Origin: Cordylochernes scorpioides
Lineage: Eukaryota; Arthropoda; Arachnida; Pseudoscorpiones; Chernetidae
Direction: 5' to 3'
Length of the DNA: 64,000 bases
NCBI GenBank assembly: GCA_030710605.1
Contig: CP092863.1
Coordinates: forward strand, 108,230,405 to 108,294,404
Positions 31,869-40,696 of the stretch are shown piece after piece. The stretch's first letter is position 1. Each line of letters opens with the position of its first letter. The notes below the pieces were generated by a model, which searched no databases, was not told where the DNA came from, and saw only the letters and a list, made by a program, of their open reading frames with translations. The position numbers and the translations under genes were made by a program.

Positions 31869-33023
31869 TTAGTTTTTCACATTCTGAGGATTGGGAGAAC
31901 GGCTGAAACGACGGGCTGGCGACTGGGATTGTCTTCGGGCTGGCGACCTTGCACGGCTTGGATGTGGGGAAGAGCTCCGGTAGAAGTACGTCGAGGTTTG
32001 GGGCGTTACATAGTCGTCGTCGGCGTCATATCTCGGGGGTCGACTCGAAAATCCAACATTTCTTCCTTCTCCGCCATTCCTTGACCTGGCTTCAGCGAAG
32101 ACCTGCCGTCGTTCCCTACAATAACGGACGACATGTCCGGGTCGTCCGCAGTGGAAGCAGATAGGTTTGTCGTCGTAGGTTCTCCAATGTTCCGTCTTCC
32201 TGGGTTGGGTTGGTCGGTCGATATTATAATAGGGCGTTCGTGGTTGTTGTTGTACCACGTTGACTTGTGGTCTGGTAGGTTGTAGAGCACGGCTGACCTC
32301 TTCCCTCACAGTCTGTTCCAGGGCGTTCACCTCTCGGAGAGGATTGATCACTTCAGGTGCTGAGAAAACCTTTTGTATCTCTTCTCTAACGATGCGGCGA
32401 ATTAAGCCGGCCAAGTCGTCTGAGTCGTCAACACACGAAATGGGCATTACGTTTGACAACCTGGCGAATTTCGTACGGCCGATCCTGCGCTGCTTGACGG
32501 TTGTCAGATGACGGCAGAACTTCAGGATCTCATCTACCGTCTGTATGTCTTTCGCCACCAATACCTGGTATGTGTCCTCCGAAATTCCCTTTAAAATGTG
32601 AGCAACTATCTCACCTTCTTCCATGCGAGGGTTCACCTGGTGGCAGAGACTAAGAATCTCCTGGATGTATGACTCGCTGGATTCTTCGGCCTTCTGTGCT
32701 CTTGACTTCAGAACTTCCTCGGCGCGTCGAGCAGAATCCTCCTGCAGTCCGAACACACCGCGGAATGCGTCTTCGAAGCTTCTCCACGAGTTGAGTGATT
32801 CTTCGTTATTATCAAACCATCTTCCAGCAGTTCCGTTCAAGTAAAATACGACGTTGGCAAGCTTCATGGTCTCGTCCCATCTGTTGTACTTCGAAACTCT
32901 CTCGTACTCTTTCAACCACTGTCCAGGGTTTATATTTCCATCTCCAGAAAAGGTAGAAGGATCTCGTTGGCGCTGACAAGGGAGGTAGGATCCGTTAACA
33001 GTAGGTCTGTGGTCGTCTTCCAT
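31869..33023 (-). CDS. Gypsy-3 gag
   Basis: 385 codons from ATG 33023. The frame is open further upstream through the primer-binding site into the LTR, but has no better ATG. The capsid part shows DPSTFSGDGNINPGQWLKEY, FYLNGTAGRWFDN and WRSFEDAFRGVFG. A CCHC knuckle CFHCGRPGHVVRYC sits near the C-terminus, followed by a Ser/Arg-rich tail that would bind RNA. Gag would assemble particles around the genomic RNA. Confidence 0.92.
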   Translation of the reverse strand: MEDDHRPTVNGSYLPCQRQRDPSTFSGDGNINPGQWLKEYERVSKYNRWDETMKLANVVFYLNGTAGRWFDNNEESLNSWRSFEDAFRGVFGLQEDSARRAEEVLKSRAQKAEESSESYIQEILSLCHQVNPRMEEGEIVAHILKGISEDTYQVLVAKDIQTVDEILKFCRHLTTVKQRRIGRTKFARLSNVMPISCVDDSDDLAGLIRRIVREEIQKVFSAPEVINPLREVNALEQTVREEVSRALQPTRPQVNVVQQQPRTPYYNIDRPTQPRKTEHWRTYDDKPICFHCGRPGHVVRYCRERRQVFAEARSRNGGEGRNVGFSSRPPRYDADDDYVTPQTSTYFYRSSSPHPSRARSPARRQSQSPARRFSRSPNPQNVKN

Positions 33024-33084
33024 TTCTATTCGTTGTGGCAAAGGTTGAAGAATTGGTTCACGTCCCTGTAGACGTCGACTTCTT

Positions 33085-33123
33085 CGAAGTTCCGTCACGC
33101 TACCCAGCGTCTCCACCAAAATA
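33085..33123 (-). other. Gypsy-3 primer-binding site region
   Basis: Directly inside the 5' LTR, the minus strand reads TATTTTGGTGGAGACGCTGG. TGGTGGAGACGC would pair with a tRNA ending GCGTCTCCACCA. Which tRNA is not determined. Confidence 0.6.
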
Positions 33124-33356
33124 TGTCGCGGAGATAAATAAAGCAAGGGCAAATTTGGGAATAAATAATTTATTATAAGGAGTACTTATAGGGAGAGAGA
33201 GAGAGAGAGAAAATACAACCTACTCCAAGTTGAAGATTATCCTGATGTCCGCCACCGTCCCGTTTTCCTTATTTACAGATCAGGGGGGGATCATGTGGTC
33301 CCCCCGGGGTCCGGGGATGATTGACAGGTGTCCCATCTGGATGGAGCTACTTGACA
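33124..33356 (-). repeat. Gypsy-3 5' LTR
   Basis: 233 bp, same sequence as 28071-28303, followed by ATAT. Confidence 0.93.
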
Positions 33357-33363
33357 ATATATA

Positions 33364-34026
33364 CTAGACGAATGGCCCGGGCAACGCCCGGGTTTTACCC
33401 GAGTGCGTATATATTTTAAAAACGTTTTAATTCAAATACTATTCGTTACAATTATAAATTGGCGCCGTGGATGTCTCTCTTGTGAAACGTCCCGCCCCAA
33501 ACTGTGTGTGTCTTGAAAATATAAAAATAAAAATGTGAATTTTCATAAAGATTTCATCATGTCGATTTTTTTTTTTTTTTGCATTTCACCTACTAAATCG
33601 ATAGAGATAATTACATTTGCAACATGAACTTAGGTATATTGACTAAATAGAAAACTGCATAGTAATAAAGATCATTTTTAAAGGCACCATATCGTTTTTT
33701 TTTTCAATAAAATCGAAACAAAAATTAACGATAACTAACAATAATTGCCTTAAAAAGAAATTGCCTTAAAAAAAGAAACATTCGCGGTGATTTTGTCTTG
33801 CATTCGTTTATACATTTATAAATTGGCGCCGTGGATGTCATTCTTGTATAATATATAAATGAGTTTTAAAAATTGTAAAAAAAAAAATGCATCGGCCGGG
33901 AATCGAACCCGGGCCGCCCGCGTGGCAGGCGAGCATTCTACCACTGAACCACCGATGGTTATGAAAATTCCCATCCGTGAGCTTCAGACAAACAAACAGA
34001 CAGAATAAGGCAAATATATAAGTAGA
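33364..34026 (-). mobile_element. Helitron family-2, complete, carrying tRNA-Gly
   Basis: On the minus strand it starts TCTACTTATATATTTGCC, carries a tRNA-Gly unit near its 5' end, and ends with the hairpin CCCGGGCGTTGCCCGGG, CCATTCGT, CTAG. The host bases are A (33363) and T (34027). The motif GACATCCACGGCGCC occurs twice inside, so part of the body is duplicated. No Rep/helicase is encoded. Confidence 0.88.
33888..33957 (-). tRNA. tRNA-Gly(GCC), near-intact, inside a Helitron
   Basis: Read on the minus strand it starts CATCGGTGGTTCAGTGGTAG. The GCC anticodon arm, T arm GGGTTCGATTCCC and acceptor CCGATGC are perfect. The only departure from a standard tRNA-Gly is the first base, C in place of G, which mispairs position 1-72. 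A T-run follows the 3' end as a polymerase III terminator. It may be transcribable; whether it is processed and charged is unknown. Confidence 0.75.
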
Positions 34027-34029
34027 TTT

Positions 34030-34474
34030 ACTCTTCATTGTTGGCTTTTTATCTTACATTTATTCTTCATTGTTGGCTTTTTATATTACATTTACTCGTC
34101 ATTGTTGGCTTTTTATCTTTCATTCATTCTTCATTGTTGGCTTTTTATATCATATTTACTCTTCATTGTTGGCTTTTTATCTTACATTCATTCTTCATTT
34201 TTGGCTTTTTATATTATATTTACTCTTCATTGTTGGCTTTTTATCTTACATTTATTCTTCATTGTTGGCTTTTTATATTACATTTACTCTTTATTGTTGG
34301 CTTTTTATCTTACATTCATTCTTCATTGTTGGCTTTTTATATCATATTTACTCTTCATTGTTGGCTTTTTATCTTACATTCATTCTTCATTTTTGGCTTT
34401 TTATATTATATTTACTCTTCATTGTTGGCTTTTTATCTTACATTTATTCTTCATTGTTGGCTTTTTATATTATA
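34030..34474 (+). repeat. 32-bp minisatellite, left part
   Basis: About 14 units of TTCTTCATTGTTGGCTTTTT plus ATCTTACATTCA-type linker. Since 32 is not a multiple of three and the unit has no stop, all three plus frames stay open, giving false ORFs. Confidence 0.95.
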
Positions 34475-35777
34475 CAGGGTGTACCAGGTAAATTGGGAAT
34501 TTCAACAATGGTATTTTAACTGAAATTTTTTGCAAGTAAAAATTAAAATATCCGAATGAAATTTGACACAGTAGTAGATAAAAGGATATAGTTTTTATTT
34601 ATTCAATGTAGTTTCCATTATTAGCTACAACAGTCTCGAGGCGAGTGCGGAATGAAGCACAGGCCTTGACGACGATGACCTTGTCCATTTGGGTCATCAC
34701 CGTGTGAACTGCTTTCTTGACAGACTGGATGGTGGTATGAGGAGCTTTGTTGACATCTCTCTCAACAACGCCCCATACATAGTAGTCGAGGGGATTGCAA
34801 TCTGGAGAATTAGGGGGCCAAATATCAGGACCCCAGTGACTAGGGACGTTAAGTGTCAGCCACGATTGTGTCTTTTTTGCCTTATGGGCTGGAGCTGAGT
34901 CCTGTTGGAAGACATACTTCCTTCCTGCGGCCACCATGTCCATCCAAGGCTTCACAACGGTCTCCAGAACATTGATGTAGGTGTCAGCGTTCATCCTAAG
35001 GCCCTTCTCAAAGAAATGGGGAGGCATGACATCACCTTCACTGCTGATAACGCCAAGGACCATTACGGAGGCAGGAAATTTCGTGTGCATCACGACAGGT
35101 ATCTCTGAGGGGTCTTTACAGATCCAGCGATCATTCCTGGGATTTACCTTTTGGTCCACGTCAAAGTTCTTTTCGTCAGAGAAGAACCTTAGCATGCCAA
35201 AAGAGTCGTGTTTCAGGTTGTTGAGGAGGGCAGCAGCCTTTCCTTTTCTGTTATTCTTCATATTCTCAGTCAGCAACTGACCTTTCCGAAGGGCATAAGA
35301 CTTGAGACCAAGGTCCTCATTGATAGTTCTGACAATTGTCATAGAGCCAACGTCCATTTCCTTGGCTATGGCCCTCATGCTCTTCCCAGGGTTTCCATCA
35401 ATCTTCTCCTTGACATTTTTGACAAATTCTTCGCCTCTTACCCTGTCCGATCGACGCGAGTGCTTTTTCCTTGTAGCTATCCCCTCTTTGTTACTGTCGG
35501 CCTCATCAAACTGCTTCTTGACACGATAAATAGTGGTTTTGGGCAACTTAAGAAAATCCACTATCTCTTTGGGGCTCCTTCCGGCGCGCAGAGCAACGAT
35601 GATGGCAGCTCGATTTTCAAATTCTCGGTTACTCTTCATTACTACACTGCGCACACATGTACTGTTTCATTTTACATGAATATGGCTACGTAATGAAAAA
35701 AAACCAAGTTTTTAATCTCAAGTAGTTTTTGTTTTATGGACTGTCAAAGTTAGTCCCAATATACCTGGTACACCCTG
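34475..35777 (-). mobile_element. DD37D mariner-like transposon, 1303 bp, apparently intact
   Basis: Terminal inverted repeats begin CAGGGTGTACCAGGTA on both ends, with TA duplications at 34473-34474 and 35778-35779. Removing the element restores a normal minisatellite unit. It has one transposase gene and no other insert. Confidence 0.95.
34599..35639 (-). CDS. DD37D (ITm/mariner superfamily) transposase
   Basis: 346 codons from ATG 35639; GTG 35654 would add five residues but is less likely. An N-terminal helix-turn-helix (RSPKEIVDFLKLPKTTIYRV, about residues 20-45) and a second helical region (KSMRAIAKEMDVGSMTIVRT) bind the inverted repeats. The catalytic domain shows FFSDEKNFDVD (D155), VFQQDSAPAH (D247) and SPDCNPLDYYVW (D285), with 37 residues between the last two, hence DD37D. 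Length and motifs are complete with no stop, so the protein may be active in cut-and-paste transposition. It is the only gene of the element. Confidence 0.93.
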   Translation of the reverse strand: MKSNREFENRAAIIVALRAGRSPKEIVDFLKLPKTTIYRVKKQFDEADSNKEGIATRKKHSRRSDRVRGEEFVKNVKEKIDGNPGKSMRAIAKEMDVGSMTIVRTINEDLGLKSYALRKGQLLTENMKNNRKGKAAALLNNLKHDSFGMLRFFSDEKNFDVDQKVNPRNDRWICKDPSEIPVVMHTKFPASVMVLGVISSEGDVMPPHFFEKGLRMNADTYINVLETVVKPWMDMVAAGRKYVFQQDSAPAHKAKKTQSWLTLNVPSHWGPDIWPPNSPDCNPLDYYVWGVVERDVNKAPHTTIQSVKKAVHTVMTQMDKVIVVKACASFRTRLETVVANNGNYIE

Positions 35778-35972
35778 TATTTACTCTTCATTGTTGGCTT
35801 TTTATCTTACATTTATTCTTCATTGTTGGCTTTTTATATTACATTTACTCTATATTGTTGGCTTTTTATCTTACATTCATTCTTCATTGTTGGCTTTTTA
35901 TATCATATTTACTCTTCATTGTTGGCTTTTTATCTTACATTCATTCTTCATTGTTGGCTTTTTATATTATAC
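35778..35972 (+). repeat. 32-bp minisatellite, right part
   Basis: About six more units of the array that starts at 34030, separated from it only by the transposon. Confidence 0.93.
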
Positions 35973-36204
35973 TAATGATGATGCGCGCGCATCCGTGACA
36001 GAACCGGCCGGCCCATGATAGTCGTGACTATATATGTTGATATTCCAAATTGTACCTTATCAGTAGATTTGGTCTTATTACCTTCTAATCTATAATCCAA
36101 ATTATTTGGATAATGATAATGATCATAATGATGCGCGCGCATCCGTGACAGAACCGGCCGGCCGGCCGGCCCGCCCATGACGGTCGTGACTATATATAGG
36201 GATA
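35973..36204. repeat. Duplicated Helitron family-2 5'-end pieces
   Basis: GATGCGCGCGCATCCGTGAC followed by AGAACCGGCCGGC and GTCGTGACTATATAT occurs twice (35978-36033 and 36129-36198). The second has a longer GGCC repeat. Similar sequence (CCGTGACAGAGG...GGTCGTGCTTATAT) is at 177-217. Confidence 0.65.
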
Positions 36205-36730
36205 CTAGACGAATGACCCGGGCAACGCCCGGGTTTTACCCTATTAAATGTACCCTATTCAAATACTATTCGTTACAATTATAAATTGGCGCCATGGATG
36301 TCACTCTTGTGAAACGTCCCGCTCCAAACTTTGTGTCTGAGAAGCGATATTTTTATAGAAAGATGATCTGGCTTTTGTTTTCTGCTCGAATGAATGTTTT
36401 TCTGTTAGAATTTTGTTCTTGCATACAAAATAATGAACTGGTTTCACCCGTGGTCTCTGCCTTTTGGAATTTTTCCCGATATAATTTTGTATCTGATAAT
36501 CAAACATGATACAGAAATATCGTCATCATCATTTTCTGACTAAAAATATGTAGTTTTTTAATAATTGATTTATATATTTTTTAAAATAGCCTATCGTCTT
36601 CCCCGTATTCTTTTACCTATGTATGGAAATTTTGGTTTGAATTAGTGAACTACTGCGAATTTGTATACCGGACATACAGACAGACAAACAGACAGACAAA
36701 CATACAAACAATCATTTTTATATATAGAGA
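36205..36730 (-). mobile_element. Helitron family-2 copy without tRNA
   Basis: CTAG at 36205-36208 with the hairpin CCCGGGCAACGCCCGGG, preceded by A. The far end is TCTCTATATATAAAAATG on the minus strand, with a boundary uncertain by a few bases in a GA run. The interior matches 24230-24560. Confidence 0.8.
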
Positions 36731-36795
36731 GAAGAAATATCGGGAAAAAAAAAAACAGAAGAAAAAAATAAATAATAAAAAGGTCAGGTGTGGAT

Positions 36796-37063
36796 ATTAA
36801 AAACAAAGTAGGCATATCCTGACCAGGAGCACATATGCTTTAAGGAAGGCAGCTCCATCTGGTGGAGCAGAAATCAACTAACTGACGAGCACCAACAGTG
36901 TGTTCGTGGATGGCTTTTCTTGATTTATCAAGAAATTAGGTTGGCCAAATATCGGGGAACAGGCTAAATCAATGTTTAGTTGATTTCTGTTCCACCAGAT
37001 GGTGCTCTGCCATCTGTAAAGCACATATGCTCCTGGTCAGGATATGTCTACTTTGTTTTTAAT
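36796..37063. mobile_element. Foldback MITE, long copy
   Basis: The left end AAACAAAGTAGGCATATCCT pairs with the right end GGATATGTCTACTTTGTTTT. The inverted repeats continue for about 100 bp (GGAGCACATATGC; CATCTGGTGGA). The longer relative of 27698-27882. Confidence 0.8.
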
Positions 37064-37395
37064 AAATATATCTGTATTATCAAATTTAATTATTTATTAG
37101 TGTTCAAATCGACTTTTGGTGGTCACTGATAGATTGTGGAAATATCCTTATAATAGGTTTTCAATAGAAATTATTGTTTTCATAAGGATGGGGCCGTTTG
37201 GTGGTTAATTTATTTTTTTGCCCATTACAAAGCATGCTTTATATCCAGCATAGATATATTATTAGGAATATTACCCATTTCTCGAATATTTCTTCAATTC
37301 ATTTAAGGAGGTTGAAACATATAGAATAATCTTTTAAAGGAGCCCCTCTACACTAGTTTATATTTCTGAATATTGATTGCACGCTAATATATGTA
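37064..37395. other. AT-rich spacer
   Basis: No gene, RNA or recognised repeat. Confidence 0.5.
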
Positions 37396-37556
37396 CAGTT
37401 AAACCTGTCTATAGCGCCCCCTCTTTGGACTCACCAAAAAAGGGTGCTATAGACAGTTCACTTTTAATGTAAATCGCATCGTACTACATATTTAAAATTG
37501 GGCGCTATAGAGAGGAAGACGCTATTTAGAGAGGGTGCTATAGACAGGTTTAACTG
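37396..37556. mobile_element. pogo-like MITE, 161 bp
   Basis: Ends CAGTTAAACCTGTCTATAG and inverse, TA on both sides (37394-37395, 37557-37558). Second copy of the family at 27900-28061. Confidence 0.9.
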
Positions 37557-37771
37557 TATACATCATATTTTTAAATATTATTTTTAAAAATATATATTCA
37601 AATATATAAATTATAATTTTTAATATTTTTTATTCTGTACATTTATTCTCTTTGATATTATTATATTTTACTCTATTTAAACTTGTTTATAAAAAAATAT
37701 TCATTTGCTCAAAATAAATTTTGAGAAAATACTAATTTTTATTAGGTCTAAAAATATTTATAGTAAAAAAA

Positions 37772-39271
37772 ATGGAGTTGTATAAAGCCATAAAAAAGGG
37801 TAAGTCATTCAAATATGTAAATAAGTTGATAGAAAATGGGGCGGATATCAACTGGAGATATAAAGAACATGATAAAACCCATTATTTACGAGAATATAAT
37901 TTAATGAAAGTACCAATAGAGGACGATACTCTATTGCATATATCCATTCGTTTTGAAAACTATATTCTTTTCAGATTTTTCATAGAAAATGGGGCTAACA
38001 TTGAAGCAAGAAATTGTAGAGGTTTGACTCCATTACATATTACTATTATAAGGGAACAAATGCAAACGTTCCATGACTTAGTTGAAGCTGGAGCAGATTT
38101 AAATTCAAGAACGAATGATGAAGACACACCACTTATGTATGCTGCAAGAGAAAAAGATTCAAAATTCTTAAATGAACTTTTGGTAAAAGGTGCTGATATC
38201 AATGCCAGAAATAATGCAAGCAAAACTGCTCTAGCATTTTCCATTGAAGGACGAAATTCAGTTACTTTCAAGATTTTACTTCAAGCTGGGGCAGATGTAA
38301 ATATAAATACAAATGCTTACACTTTGTTAGCTCTAGCATGCGTATTTGAATGCCCAGAGATAGTAGCTAAACTGATAAAATCTGGTGTTGATCCTAATGA
38401 AAAACCCGTTAAAGATTTTTCAGCATTGTATGAAGCTGCCTGGAGAAACAAAAGTGATAGAATTACAAAGTATTTACTCCAAGCTGGTGCAAAGATTGAT
38501 GTAATTGAGAAAGATGGAAGTAATGTGATTCGTGCAGTTGCTATGAATTTGAACAAAGACATTATAGAAGCTCTTATAGACGCTGGAGCTGACATAAATA
38601 TGAGAAATATAGAAGGAGATACATCATTAGATATTGCAGTTTATGATTGTATAGGAAGGATTGATGAGATATATGCCAATTTATATGATTTTGAAGTATT
38701 AAATATAAACCATTTGAGTGCTCTTGAATATTTATTAGGATTATCAAATAACATTGATTTACATAAATATTTAGACCAATTATTAGCTCACCCTTTTTCT
38801 ATTCGAAATATTCGAAATTTTCTATTCAATTCCATGATAAAATATTTCTTACTGAAACATCCTGAACAGAACATACCTAATCAAATCAAAAATAATAAAT
38901 CACTAGCAGATTGGTGGAATGATCGCCATAGTCAGGTGTTGAAGATGCAGAAACACCAGATAGCTAGCAACTCTATAACATTGTACACATTCTTGACAAA
39001 TCCACATAGTGTTCCAAAATTTTCCTCTAACATCTTCACAGACCTCAAAAACAACCGTCTATGGTACAAGGAGAACTTCCCTAACTACTTTGATAAGATT
39101 GAAGAATATTACTCTGAAGGAACCAGGCGAGAATTGCTCTTACCTAAATGGTTTGCTTCCGCCATACAAGAATATCCCAGAATTAATAATGTTGTACTCT
39201 TCAAAATTTCCAAAATTTTACCAAATGACCACTTAAAAATCCTTAGAAAAACCAAATTACCTCAAATTTGA
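37772..39271 (+). CDS. Intronless ankyrin-repeat protein with unknown C-terminal domain
   Basis: 499 codons from an ATG preceded by AAAAAA. After a half repeat at the N-terminus (about 1-30) come seven to eight ankyrin repeats (about 50-290), recognised by TLLHISIRF, GLTPLHITII, DTPLMYAARE and recurring (A)GADINxRN turns. Residues 295-499 are helix-rich, with WW- and LP-containing segments (SLADWWNDRH, LLLPKWFASAIQEYP, KILPNDHLKIL). These faintly recall PRANC/F-box-like tails of ankyrin proteins, but this is not a firm match. No signal peptide or membrane segment. An AATAAA lies at 39418, 147 bp after the stop. It may be a scaffold or ubiquitin-ligase adaptor; the function is unknown. Confidence 0.82.
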   Translation: MELYKAIKKGKSFKYVNKLIENGADINWRYKEHDKTHYLREYNLMKVPIEDDTLLHISIRFENYILFRFFIENGANIEARNCRGLTPLHITIIREQMQTFHDLVEAGADLNSRTNDEDTPLMYAAREKDSKFLNELLVKGADINARNNASKTALAFSIEGRNSVTFKILLQAGADVNINTNAYTLLALACVFECPEIVAKLIKSGVDPNEKPVKDFSALYEAAWRNKSDRITKYLLQAGAKIDVIEKDGSNVIRAVAMNLNKDIIEALIDAGADINMRNIEGDTSLDIAVYDCIGRIDEIYANLYDFEVLNINHLSALEYLLGLSNNIDLHKYLDQLLAHPFSIRNIRNFLFNSMIKYFLLKHPEQNIPNQIKNNKSLADWWNDRHSQVLKMQKHQIASNSITLYTFLTNPHSVPKFSSNIFTDLKNNRLWYKENFPNYFDKIEEYYSEGTRRELLLPKWFASAIQEYPRINNVVLFKISKILPNDHLKILRKTKLPQI

Positions 39272-39417
39272 TCTTATTTAGAGAAAAAATGATATACCTC
39301 ATCGTGAATTACATTCATTGGTTCCATTGGTAATGTAAATAATTAATAGAAAATAGCGAGAAAATCATCAACCCTTTCTCTGAAAAAAAAAATAATTATT
39401 TATATTATTAATATTTA

Positions 39418-39423
39418 ATAAAG
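39418..39423 (+). promoter_or_regulatory. Polyadenylation signal for the ankyrin gene
   Basis: AATAAA in AT-rich sequence 147 bp downstream of the stop codon, the first good candidate. Confidence 0.5.
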
Positions 39424-40260
39424 AAGATGAATATTTTGTTTAAATATATGCTTGTTTATTCACATAAATAGTAATTGTTTGTTGGTGATGCACGTTTCAG
39501 ATCCAATTGGGAGTTTATAATTGAAATATTTGATTGTTTAGAATTATAGAATAGTAACAATTTACATGTTTCTATCATTAATCTCCTAGGGAATTTAGGT
39601 AAACTTACACTAGTACACAAAATGAAAAAATACTCCTCCTCAAATAAACAAAACATTTTCTGGGTTAACTATTTGTGCTTATTAATGTGTTATCAATATT
39701 TTTTATCAATTAGCTCAATTTCTCAAGTAATGGATATAATGCCTTTTACCCATGATATTCATCTATTGTGGAGGAAAAGTTATCACATTAAATTTATTAC
39801 TATATAAATAAATGCGCCAAAGATAGTGTAAATGAAGAAACAATATTATACATATATGCATGTGTATATATTTTACTTCAATAACTGCCCTTAAATATAT
39901 ATTTATAGATATTCAGTATAACCTAGTTAATTCGACACACGCCAATTCGACACTCGGCGATAATTCGACCATATTCTGATGTCTGAACCTCCGACCTATT
40001 AAATAACAAACCGTAATTCGACTGTATCGATAATACGACACTTCCGATAGTTCGACTATTTTAAAATTCGAAGTCGAAGGTTTTTTTACATATGACTTTA
40101 ACGCTAAGAAGGTATTACGGCGGCGGGAAGCGGCAATGATCGGTGAGCGCTGATAGGATCGCACCTGCGCACTTTTGGTTAGCTTAAGTTTCACTTTGCA
40201 GTGCTGTTGCGCAATGTCGCGAGTGTTATTACTATATATATATATATAATTTTTTTTTTT
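39424..40260. other. Spacer with one pogo-like MITE end
   Basis: CAGTATAACCTAGTTAATTC at about 39917 followed by several AATTCGAC words looks like one end of a pogo/Tigger MITE. The matching right end was not found. The short frames here are not supported as genes. Confidence 0.4.
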
Positions 40261-40555
40261 ACGCAGAAATTTAAGCATCCTTCGCTAATTGATAATATTA
40301 TTTTAGGAGCGCGTTCCCAGTTAGCAACAACTTTGGTAGGCGGCGCTGTACGTTGACACCGCCATACCTTCGAGGCATTTTACACTCGAGTTTGATTAAG
40401 AGCGATATATTTTGTGTGCCCCCTTTTATATTTAAATAATTTATATCAATAAATTATAGAATTATTTAATATTTCGTACCATATATTTTGGTTTGATAAT
40501 ATTTTTCAATCTATATTTGCCGTTTATATTTAAAAATGAGTTTTTACATCTTATA
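40261..40555 (+). repeat. Dispersed repeat R1, second copy
   Basis: Matches 226-700 without the MITE (empty site near 40490), including the 80-bp core at about 40308-40386. It is cut off by a TA run where the Copia-2 remnant begins. Confidence 0.75.
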
Positions 40556-40563
40556 TATATATA

Positions 40564-40696
40564 CTTGTTCCTATTACAATTGTTAAAACAAGTTAGCGGT
40601 AAACATAACAGCAAGTTTGAAGGTAGAAGTTGGAAGTAGTGACGTCATAGTAGTGACGTGGCATCGATGATGATTAAAGTCAAAGTTTGCGTAACA
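40564..40696 (-). repeat. Copia-2 3' LTR, truncated to 133 bp
   Basis: Matches the distal 133 bp of the 5' LTR (ACAAGTTAGCGGTAAACATA ... TTTGCGTAACA). The rest is replaced by a TA run at 40552-40563. AAGGAGGGAAT just inside is the polypurine tract. Confidence 0.85.

Larger units (their letters stand above)
28071..33356 (-). mobile_element. Gypsy-3, young near-intact Ty3/gypsy retrotransposon
   Basis: 5.3 kb with two LTRs that I read as identical over 233 bp and a 4-bp ATAT duplication on both sides. Gag and pol are complete, apart from a single in-frame TAG before integrase. It inserted between a MITE end and a Helitron end. Identical LTRs mean very recent insertion. Confidence 0.94.

Noticed and set aside
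34038..34523. Three overlapping plus-strand ORFs of 129-161 codons rich in Leu/Phe
   Set aside because: They are the three frames of a 32-bp minisatellite without stops; no gene has all three frames open with the same repeating text.
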